Positions 32,966 through 39,521 of a stretch of 44,328 nucleotides of DNA are shown piece after piece. Below the pieces are notes generated by a model, which saw only the letters and a list, made by a program, of their open reading frames with translations, was not told the origin of the DNA and made no database searches. Made by a program: the position numbers and the translations under genes. Origin of the DNA: Porphyromonadaceae bacterium UBA7572. GTDB taxonomy: Bacteria; Bacteroidota; Bacteroidia; Bacteroidales; Muribaculaceae. Where the stretch lies: assembly GCA_002476625.1 (NCBI GenBank), contig DLLC01000017.1, positions 241-44,568 on the forward strand, read 5' to 3'. The stretch's first letter is position 1. Each line of letters opens with the position of its first letter.

Positions 32966-33019
32966 AAAAAAATGGTAGTGCCGTGGCAAACTGCGCACGC
33001 CTCTATAGGCGTGTGGCAC
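32966..33019 (-). terminator. Candidate terminator for the ispH-DUF3298 transcript
   Basis: Nested inverted repeats are present: an inner CACGCC-TCTATA-GGCGTG at 32996-33013 and an outer GTGCC/GGCAC at 32978-32982 and 33015-33019. On the minus strand they are followed by seven T residues (32972-32966), just after the stop at 33028. The stem is interrupted, so efficiency is uncertain. Confidence 0.45.
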
Positions 33020-33027
33020 AGCATCGC

Positions 33028-33960
33028 CTATCCGCGCTTAAAAGCGATAGGCTTGGGGTTCTTAAAATCGGCGTTATCGCTCACCAAGCTCTGCACCGAT
33101 GGCGTAAGGTGCTTTTTCAAGGATTTGTATGGAATGAGAATTTCGATGGTGCCCTCGCCCTCGTTAGCTATTTCGCCAGGCTGAAACACAAAAAAGATGC
33201 CCTTTTTGCGCAGGCAAAGCTCTGATGACAACCGTGTGGCCTTGTGAAGCGGCATACCGCCGTCATCGGCCAGCGACTCAATTTTTGCGTTCACCACCTT
33301 CAGCACTGCCTCCACGGCATTTGTATTGAATATATTGGCAACTGTGAGCACAGCATGGTTGCGCCGGCTATAATTCACGAAGTAGTTTCTCTCACGCGTC
33401 TTATAGCCGTCATACGACGTCTGGTCAATCTCCATCACCAAAATGTTACGGCTGGTGAACACCGGGTAGATTTTCACGCCCTGCACATTGCCGTATTTAG
33501 TCATAATGGAGGGGGTGGTGCTGAGCGACTTATAGTCCACGTCGGAGGCGTTGAATACAGGCGTTTTCAAAAAGCCCTGTATGCCACCCTGTAAATTTGC
33601 ATGGCTTCCACGGAAGGCTTTGTCGGCAATGGCGCCCTTGAGCGTGGCAAGGTCTTTGCTGCCATTAATCTCTGTGGGAAGTTTGCACTTCACACGTTTT
33701 ATGCTGGCGTAATACGTTTGATTGTCGCCTTCCACAGCCGGATTTACCGACACAAAAAAAGCGCTGCTCTCCGTAGTTTCATACTTGTCGGGCAGAGATG
33801 TGTCGGGGATAGTGTCGGCCACTTCCACAAGGTCGCGCGCTCCGTCAAAGAAGTCGCTTTTTCCGTCTTTGTTGATATGGCCCGTCACATACCAGAATCC
33901 TGTGGCCACATCAAGAGCCACAAGCAGGGCTATGATAATAATATAGGTGCGTTTGGTCAT
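33028..33960 (-). CDS. Membrane-anchored DUF3298 (RsiV-like) domain protein
   Basis: This is a 310-residue protein using the ATG at 33960 (MTKRTYIIIIALLVALDVAT); a GTG three codons earlier is less likely. One N-terminal membrane helix (about 6-24) anchors an external domain. The C-terminal part matches the DUF3298 fold seen in RsiV and related lysozyme-inhibitor-like proteins: KGIFFVFQPGEIANEGEGT, then EILIPYKSLKKHLTP. The middle contains the associated DUF4163-like region (VKIYPVFTSRNILVMEIDQT, then RERNYFVNYSRR). It starts 21 bases after the ispH stop, so it is likely cotranscribed, but no functional tie to isoprenoid synthesis is evident. Envelope stress or peptidoglycan-related roles are guesses from the domain. 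Confidence 0.75.
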   Translation of the reverse strand: MTKRTYIIIIALLVALDVATGFWYVTGHINKDGKSDFFDGARDLVEVADTIPDTSLPDKYETTESSAFFVSVNPAVEGDNQTYYASIKRVKCKLPTEINGSKDLATLKGAIADKAFRGSHANLQGGIQGFLKTPVFNASDVDYKSLSTTPSIMTKYGNVQGVKIYPVFTSRNILVMEIDQTSYDGYKTRERNYFVNYSRRNHAVLTVANIFNTNAVEAVLKVVNAKIESLADDGGMPLHKATRLSSELCLRKKGIFFVFQPGEIANEGEGTIEILIPYKSLKKHLTPSVQSLVSDNADFKNPKPIAFKRG

Positions 33961-33981
33961 ATTTATCACACTTCTTCTATT

Positions 33982-34851
33982 TTATAACTCGGCCGTTATT
34001 TTCTCGGCAGCCACCTTCACGCTGTTCATCAGCCACATAGGGGTGGACGTGGCGCCACATATTCCAATCGAGTTCATCCCTTCCAGCCACTCTGGGGCAA
34101 TCTCTGATTCGTTGCTCACCAAATGGGAGTTAGGGTTTGCACTCTGGCACTCTCCGAATAGGATTTTGCCGTTGCTGCTCTTGCTTCCGCACACGAAAAG
34201 AATGAGGTCGTGGCGCTGAGCAAACTCGCGGATTTGCGGTATGCGGTTGGCCACCGAGCGGCAAATGGTGTCGTAGCTTTTCAGCTCCGCGCCATGAATC
34301 ATTCGTTTACTCACGGCCTCTATAATTTTTTTCAGCTCCTGCACGCTTTTGGTGGTTTGGCTGTAGAGATACACATTGCGTGAATAGTCAATCTTGTCGA
34401 TTTCACCAATATTCTCAATCACAAGGGCCTTACCCGAAGTCTGCCCCACCAGTCCATTCACCTCAGCGTGGCCACGCTTGCCGTAAATCACTATTTGCGG
34501 CTCGCCCGTCTCATCGTGATAGGTGCGCTTGATGCGCTGCTGAAGTTTCAGCACCACAGGGCAGGTGGCGTCAATGATTCTGATGCCGTTGCGCTTGGCA
34601 ATCTCGTAGGTTTCTGGAGGCTCTCCATGTGCACGAAGCAGCACACTCACATTGTGCAGGTGCTTCAGCTGCTCGTGAGTGATAGTTTCCAGTCCCTCCT
34701 TCTTCAGCCGCTCCACCTCATTGCTGTTGTGCACAATGTCGCCCAGGCAGTAGAGATGGCCGGTGGTGGCCAATTGCTCCTCCGCTTTGCCTATGGCACG
34801 AGTCACGCCAAAGCAGAATCCCGAATGCTGGTCTATTTCTATAATTGCCAT
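33982..34851 (-). CDS. ispH: 4-hydroxy-3-methylbut-2-enyl diphosphate reductase
   Basis: This 289-residue enzyme makes IPP and DMAPP in the last step of the MEP pathway. The three cluster-binding cysteines are present: C13 (HSGFCFGVTRAI), C97 (IIDATCPVV) and the one in SYDTICRSVANR. Substrate-binding motifs RAHGEPPE, GHAEVNGLVGQ and SKSSNGK are intact, and the C-terminal GICGATSTPMWL matches the family. Length is normal for bacterial IspH. In many Bacteroidales cmk lies immediately upstream; here there is a 177-base gap to purC with no gene. The DUF3298 gene follows directly. Confidence 0.95.
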   Translation of the reverse strand: MAIIEIDQHSGFCFGVTRAIGKAEEQLATTGHLYCLGDIVHNSNEVERLKKEGLETITHEQLKHLHNVSVLLRAHGEPPETYEIAKRNGIRIIDATCPVVLKLQQRIKRTYHDETGEPQIVIYGKRGHAEVNGLVGQTSGKALVIENIGEIDKIDYSRNVYLYSQTTKSVQELKKIIEAVSKRMIHGAELKSYDTICRSVANRIPQIREFAQRHDLILFVCGSKSSNGKILFGECQSANPNSHLVSNESEIAPEWLEGMNSIGICGATSTPMWLMNSVKVAAEKITAEL

Positions 34852-35028
34852 TTCTGTTTAAATTGCCGAAGCCAAAGATGAAGTCACAGTTTCCAGCAAA
34901 AGCTGGGACGCAGTATGCAGCGAAGCCCACGTGGAGAATACAAACTATGCGCTTGCATCAACGCCTTTAGGCATTCGTGGCATGCCGCACCCCAATACAC
35001 TTGTGCTGGCTTGATATTATATTCGTTC

Positions 35029-35979
35029 TTATTTGAGCGGCTGGAGATATTCGCTCACATTCTTCTCAATGCGCATAGCAAGGTCGCCGTCGGTGCAGGG
35101 CATAAATTTCTGGCCAGTGATGTCTTCATACAGCTCTATATAGCGTTGCGACACCGTTTCGCAGTATTCATCGGTCATTTCCGGCACTTTCTGCCCCTCC
35201 TTGCCCATAAAGCCGTTTTCAATGAGCCATTGGCGCACAAACTCCTTGCTCAGCTGCTTTTGTGGCTCGCCTTTCTCGAATTTTTCCTGGTAGCCGTCGG
35301 CATAGAAGTAGCGGCTGCTGTCGGGGGTGTGGATTTCGTCCATAAGAATCACCTTGCCATCGCACTTGCCAAACTCGTATTTGGTGTCGACAAGGATAAG
35401 CCCTTTTCCTGCGGCTATCTCCGTGCCTCTTGCAAAGAGTGCACGAGTGTATTTCTCCACCACAGCATAGTCCTGCTCGCTGACGATGCCCTTAGCGATG
35501 ATTTCTTCACGGGAAATGTCTTCATCGTGGCCGGCGGCCGCCTTGGTGGTAGGGGTGATGATAGGCTCTGGGAATCGCTCGTTCTCGCGCATTCCGTCGG
35601 GCAGTTTCACGCCACAAATTTCACGGCAGCCATTCTTGTAGGCACGCCATGCGCTGCCTGTGAGGTAGCCTCGGATAATCATTTCAACGGCAAACCCCTC
35701 GCATTTCTTTCCCACAGTGACCATTGGGTCGGGAGTGGCGAGCTTCCAGTTTGGAACGATGTCGGCAGTGGCGTCGAGAAACGATGCGGCTATCTGGTTG
35801 AGAACCTGTCCCTTGTAGGGAATACCCTTGGGAAGAATCACATCGAATGCCGAGATGCGGTCGGTGGCCACCATCACGAGAATATCGTTGCCGATGGTGT
35901 AAACATCACGGACTTTACCGTGATACACATTTGTCTGTCCTTCAAAATTGAAGTCGGTGCGAACTAAAGTCTTAGCCAT
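35029..35979 (-). CDS. purC: Phosphoribosylaminoimidazole-succinocarboxamide synthase
   Basis: This 316-residue SAICAR synthetase joins CAIR to aspartate with ATP in purine synthesis. Characteristic segments are VYHGKVRDVYTIG near 18, VATDRISAFDVILPKG, EMIIRGYLTGSAWRAY, TPTTKAAAGHDEDIS, KGLILVDTKYEFGKC and the signature DEIHTPDSSRYFYADGYQ. The length of about 310 matches the longer, yeast-like PurC class found in Bacteroidetes. It follows the PhoH-family gene by 50 bases on the same strand, probably one transcript. No purine riboswitch or PurR-like site is visible. Confidence 0.96.
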   Translation of the reverse strand: MAKTLVRTDFNFEGQTNVYHGKVRDVYTIGNDILVMVATDRISAFDVILPKGIPYKGQVLNQIAASFLDATADIVPNWKLATPDPMVTVGKKCEGFAVEMIIRGYLTGSAWRAYKNGCREICGVKLPDGMRENERFPEPIITPTTKAAAGHDEDISREEIIAKGIVSEQDYAVVEKYTRALFARGTEIAAGKGLILVDTKYEFGKCDGKVILMDEIHTPDSSRYFYADGYQEKFEKGEPQKQLSKEFVRQWLIENGFMGKEGQKVPEMTDEYCETVSQRYIELYEDITGQKFMPCTDGDLAMRIEKNVSEYLQPLK

Positions 35980-36029
35980 TGAATTGATTTTTTATTTGTA
36001 ATATAACGTTTTGAATATAATAGTTGTCT

Positions 36030-37010
36030 TTACCTCTCACTGCTGGGCTGCTCGGCGTATGGCTTTCGCGCTTCCTCTTCATCGTGGCGCTCGTAAGCCT
36101 CCACAATGCGCTGCACCAGACGGTGACGCACGATATCTTTTTTCTCAAACTCCACCCGTCCGATGCCTTTCACGTTGCGGAGTATCTTCAGTGCCTGAAT
36201 CAGCCCCGACGCAGTGGTGCGTGGCAAGTCGATTTGCGTGACATCGCCTGTGACAATCATTTTGCTGCCCATGCCCAGGCGCGTGAGAAACATCTTGATT
36301 TGGTGCGTGGTGGTGTTCTGCGCCTCGTCGAGCACCACAATGGCATCGTTGAGCGTGCGACCGCGCATAAATGCCAGCGGGGCTATCTGTATCACCTTCG
36401 TTTCCATATACTCCTTGAGCTTGGCATTCGGAATCATATCCTCAAGCGCATCGTAGAGCGGCTGAAGATAAGGGTCGATTTTATCCTTCATGTCGCCGGG
36501 CAGAAACCCCAGCTTCTCGCCAGCCTCCACCGCCGGGCGAGAAAGAATGATTTTCCGCACCTCTCTGTTTTTCAGCGCGCGCACAGCCATCGCCACGGCG
36601 AGGTAAGTCTTGCCAGTGCCGGCAGGACCTAAGGCAAAAGTGAGGTCACACTCCGTGAAGGTCTTCACCAAGAGCTGCTGATTGGGCGTGCGCGCCTTGA
36701 TGGGCTTGCCGTTCACGCCAAATATGATAGCGTCGTCCATTTTCAGTTCCTTGGGCGGAGTGCCCTTGATAGTGTCGATGATCACCTCCTCGTTTAGCTG
36801 ATTGTAGCGGTTGCAGAAGTCGGCGAGTTCCTTCACCTTCCGCTCAAAGAGCGCGGTCTCCTCGTCGTCGCCTATCACTTTTATCACATTGCCGCGAGCT
36901 GCCATGCGCAGCTTTGGAAAGAGGTTGCGGATAAGTTGTATGTTGCAGTTGTTGACCCCATAGAATGTGACAGGGTCCACATTGTCGATAATGACGTGTC
37001 GTTCGATCAT
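36030..37010 (-). CDS. PhoH-family ATPase (YbeZ-like)
   Basis: This 326-residue protein has a P-loop ATPase domain of the PhoH type: Walker A GPAGTGKT at 128-135, Walker B in DAIVVLDEAQNTT, and the family motif FLTRLGMGSKMIVTGDVTQI. The N-terminal 100 residues (IDNVDPVTFYGVNNCNIQLI) form the usual accessory domain. YbeZ-like PhoH proteins act in RNA metabolism and ribosome maturation, normally with the endonuclease YbeY, which is not nearby. A candidate promoter element lies 27 bases upstream; purC follows 50 bases downstream. The charged C-terminus (ERHDEEEARKPYAEQPSSER) is probably disordered. Confidence 0.93.
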   Translation of the reverse strand: MIERHVIIDNVDPVTFYGVNNCNIQLIRNLFPKLRMAARGNVIKVIGDDEETALFERKVKELADFCNRYNQLNEEVIIDTIKGTPPKELKMDDAIIFGVNGKPIKARTPNQQLLVKTFTECDLTFALGPAGTGKTYLAVAMAVRALKNREVRKIILSRPAVEAGEKLGFLPGDMKDKIDPYLQPLYDALEDMIPNAKLKEYMETKVIQIAPLAFMRGRTLNDAIVVLDEAQNTTTHQIKMFLTRLGMGSKMIVTGDVTQIDLPRTTASGLIQALKILRNVKGIGRVEFEKKDIVRHRLVQRIVEAYERHDEEEARKPYAEQPSSER

Positions 37011-37036
37011 AAAGTTGCGTGTGGATAAATCCTATG

Positions 37037-37044
37037 CAAATTTA
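37037..37044 (-). promoter_or_regulatory. Candidate -7 element for the PhoH-family gene and purC
   Basis: The minus strand reads TAAATTTG, an exact TAnnTTTG match, 27 bases before the start at 37010. No clear -33 TTTG is present. Confidence 0.5.
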
Positions 37045-37120
37045 CACCAATAGCTCTACATCACCAAGAATATCACCGCTTTTTTCTGACCCCAAATCTT
37101 CACTGGCGGCAAAGCGCAAT

Positions 37121-37151
37121 TTTGAGGAAAGTGATAATTTTGCTAATTTTG
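37121..37151 (+). promoter_or_regulatory. Canonical Bacteroidetes promoter for DUF3822-rsmD
   Basis: TTTG at 37121-37124 and TAATTTTG at 37144-37151 are separated by exactly 19 bases, the consensus arrangement. A second TAATTTTG overlaps upstream at 37135-37142. Transcription would start near 37158, which rules out the in-frame ATG at 37122 and supports the ATG at 37191. Confidence 0.8.
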
Positions 37152-37190
37152 CAGAAGCTACAAAAGTTGCCACTGATTTTAAATAGCACT

Positions 37191-38024
37191 ATGAGTAATC
37201 TTTCAAGCACCACAGCGCATATCCACATTAAGCACCCCGAATACTGGACGCTGCAATTAGCGCTCACAGCCAAGGAGGTGCAATACACGCTCCACGACGT
37301 CGACGAGGAGAACTCGCTGATTTCTGGCGCGTTGCCACTCGACCTCAGTTGTGGCAGCTACCTGAAAGCGGTGGAAAATGCCATCTACGACAACCCTGTG
37401 CTGCTCAGTGACTACAAGCAAGTGCGCGTCATCGTGGAGGCGCAGCACTTTATGGTGCTCCCCCCTCAGTTTGCCGACGAGGCTGACGCCCGCGACGCCT
37501 TTGAGGCGATGTTCACCGAGATGGAGGGTGAATTTGCCATGTGCACGTTGCCCCGTTGCGGTGTGCACATTGCCTACGAGGCGCCAGAAGGCATGGTGGG
37601 ATTTCTGCGCCGCACTTTCAATATGCCCCCCATCGTGCATCACCTCTATCCGCTGATGGAGCATTTCAAGCTCCAGGACGAGCGACGCACAGGGGCGTGC
37701 ATGCACCTCAACCTCCATCCCCACCGCATCGACACCATCATATTCCGCGACCATCAGTTAGTGATGGCGAACTCTTTCCCATGCGCCGAAACCGAAAATG
37801 CCATCTACTACACGCTCAACGCTTGGCAAAGTTTCGAGCTCGACGCCACTAAAAACGAACTCTTCGTCACGGGCGACAAGGCGCTGCGCGACGCCACCAT
37901 ACCCACGCTCCGAAAATATATCAACTATGTGATGCCTTCCATCTTCCCCGCAGCTGCTCTCCGCATCGGACAAGACGCAGTGAAGGCACCACTCGAACTC
38001 ATTCTTTTTGCCCTATGCGAATAA
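37191..38024 (+). CDS. DUF3822 family protein
   Basis: This is a 277-residue protein starting at MSNLSSTTAHIHI; the longer reading frame from 37122 would begin inside the promoter. It matches the Bacteroidetes-specific DUF3822 family, which has an actin/hexokinase-like (ASKHA) look: LQLALTAKEVQYTLHDVDEE near the start, then HLYPLMEHFKLQDERRTGAC, HLNLHPHRIDTIIFRDHQLV and ENAIYYTLNAWQSFELDATK. The function is unknown. Its coding end overlaps the start of rsmD by 10 bases, so the two are translationally coupled, an arrangement common in Bacteroidales. A type II secretion PilM-like role has been suggested by fold only; I cannot support it here. Confidence 0.85.
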   Translation: MSNLSSTTAHIHIKHPEYWTLQLALTAKEVQYTLHDVDEENSLISGALPLDLSCGSYLKAVENAIYDNPVLLSDYKQVRVIVEAQHFMVLPPQFADEADARDAFEAMFTEMEGEFAMCTLPRCGVHIAYEAPEGMVGFLRRTFNMPPIVHHLYPLMEHFKLQDERRTGACMHLNLHPHRIDTIIFRDHQLVMANSFPCAETENAIYYTLNAWQSFELDATKNELFVTGDKALRDATIPTLRKYINYVMPSIFPAAALRIGQDAVKAPLELILFALCE

Positions 38025-38563
38025 TCAGCGGAAAATACGGAAGGAGGCGCTTCCAGGTGCCCACCAACATCACTGCGCGCCCCACTACAGATATGGCGCG
38101 CGAAAACATATTCAACGTGCTCAGCAACTGGACCAGCTTTGAGGGGCTCACCGCGCTCGACCTCTTTTCCGGCACTGGAGCCATCAGCTTCGAGTTGCTG
38201 TCGCGTGGATGCGCACAAGTGACGAGTGTGGAGAAAGCTGCCACGCAATACAATTTTATCCGCAAAGTGAAGGAGCTGCTACACGACCCCAACCTCATTC
38301 AGGTGAAAGGCGACGCCTTTAAGTTTATCGAAACTTGCGGCACGAAATTCGACATCATTTTTGCCGACCCTCCCTACGATCTGCCCAACTTTGCCAGCAT
38401 TCCGGAGCTTGTGCTCCATTCGCAGATGCTGAAGCCCGGCACCGTATTCATCATCGAGCACAGCAAGGCCTACGACTTCAGCCACCTTCCTCACTTCAGC
38501 CAGCGCCGCACCTATGGAAAAGTGAACTTCTCCATTTTCCGCCTCGCCGGCGACGCTGAGTAG
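38015..38563 (+). CDS. rsmD: 16S rRNA (guanine(966)-N2)-methyltransferase
   Basis: This 182-residue methyltransferase modifies G966 of 16S rRNA. It begins MRIISGKYGRRRFQVP and has the family's RPTTDMARENIFNVL motif at 22-36, the SAM-binding DLFSGTGAISFE at 49-60, and the catalytic DPPY at 118-121. The C-terminus (HSKAYDFSHLPHF, RRTYGKVNFSIFR) is typical. Length is normal. It overlaps the end of the DUF3822 gene by 10 bases. It is the last core gene before the AT-richer accessory region. Confidence 0.95.
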   Translation: MRIISGKYGRRRFQVPTNITARPTTDMARENIFNVLSNWTSFEGLTALDLFSGTGAISFELLSRGCAQVTSVEKAATQYNFIRKVKELLHDPNLIQVKGDAFKFIETCGTKFDIIFADPPYDLPNFASIPELVLHSQMLKPGTVFIIEHSKAYDFSHLPHFSQRRTYGKVNFSIFRLAGDAE

Positions 38564-38640
38564 AGAAAAAGAGAACGCACGAGTTTGTGCGCCCCCTCCT
38601 TTGATTTGCCGCAATAATCGGCTACGCTATAAAAAGGATA

Positions 38641-39474
38641 CTACCTCACCACTATCTTTTTGCCGCTGTAGATATAAACGCCGCTGTCAAGGCCGTCAAC
38701 GCCTGTGGCATTCGTCCTCACCACGCGCCCGTCGATTGTATAGACGGTATTGTCTGAAGTCTTCGGCTGAGCAATTTCAGTGACACCGGCAGAGCCGTTT
38801 TTTGCCGTATAAGAGCGGCCCTTGAAAATAATTTCGCCACGGCTATTTTTTACACACTTCAACCCATGGAGATTGACCTTCCCATTCACGATTTTCAAGA
38901 ATATGCTTGGTTTTACTAAAGTCATCCATGTCACATTAGGTCCAACGCCTTCTATTAGCTCCACTGAATAGCTGCCGTCGTCGCTTGCCCATGTGCCTTT
39001 ATTGCGCATCTTCCCATCGATTTCGACTTGCGATAAAACAGGCGTAACAGACGATGGCACGCCACCAATTTTTTGATTGGCCATGTTGTTGAAATCATAG
39101 ATTAATGTAGTTGATTCATAATTCCATGCAACCATAAACATGTTGTACGGACAGCGCTGCAGCTCCTCGCACAGGGCACTGTTAGTTCTTGCATACACTT
39201 TCTTGTCAATCTCACACATGTAGGCCAGCGGCCATTGTGGTGAGGCCAATGTTTTTGTGTCATAAAAATACAGTTTTTTGAACGTGGTGTCGTTGATGAG
39301 TGTGTCGCCTCTAAATTCCATTATAAAGATGGAATCGGACTTTTTTCGGTCATCATTCTCAAGAGCCCGATACTCCCAAACCTTACCTTCCTGCACCAAG
39401 GGCATATACTCGTATTCCACAGCAGATACGCCACAAGCAGCCATTCCCATGATGAAAGCTATAATCTTTTTCAT
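38641..39474 (-). CDS. Secreted protein of unknown function with T9SS-like C-terminal tag
   Basis: This is a 277-residue protein with signal peptide MKKIIAFIMGMAACGVSA. The mature part (YMPLVQEGKVWEYRALE near 22-40, FRGDTLINDTTFKKLYFYD) resembles small Prevotella-type exported proteins of unknown role. The C-terminal 33 residues carry a type IX secretion-like sorting tag (VYTIDGRVVRTNATGVDGL, then VYIYSGKKIVVR). The tag is almost identical in protein and DNA to that of the broken gene at 42548. It follows the C13-like peptidase gene by 47 bases on the same strand and may be cotranscribed. No enzymatic motif is visible. Confidence 0.75.
   Translation of the reverse strand: MKKIIAFIMGMAACGVSAVEYEYMPLVQEGKVWEYRALENDDRKKSDSIFIMEFRGDTLINDTTFKKLYFYDTKTLASPQWPLAYMCEIDKKVYARTNSALCEELQRCPYNMFMVAWNYESTTLIYDFNNMANQKIGGVPSSVTPVLSQVEIDGKMRNKGTWASDDGSYSVELIEGVGPNVTWMTLVKPSIFLKIVNGKVNLHGLKCVKNSRGEIIFKGRSYTAKNGSAGVTEIAQPKTSDNTVYTIDGRVVRTNATGVDGLDSGVYIYSGKKIVVR
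38645..38754. repeat. Sorting-tag DNA repeat, copy 1
   Basis: This 110-bp segment encoding the T9SS-like tag is matched at 42552-42661 with 9 differences by my count (about 92% identity), mostly synonymous. Both copies face the same way and flank the C13-like peptidase gene. Confidence 0.85.
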
Positions 39475-39521
39475 AACCTATTTAGTTTTAGGTGAACATT
39501 GATATTTATTGATTCTATTCG

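Noticed and set aside
32990..35010. Similar short hairpins (CGCCT..TAGGC with nearby GTGGCA) at 33000 and about 34970 as a dispersed repeat family
   Set aside because: Similarity is limited to about ten bases once aligned; two copies are not enough to call a family.
34852..35028. Possible small gene or RNA between ispH and purC
   Set aside because: A short minus-strand frame runs into ispH out of frame and has no family resemblance; no tRNA-like fold found by eye.
38576..38591. CGCAC-GAGTTT-GTGCG hairpin as a terminator between rsmD and the gene at 38641
   Set aside because: Stem of only 5 bp and an imperfect U run; plausible but too weak to list.
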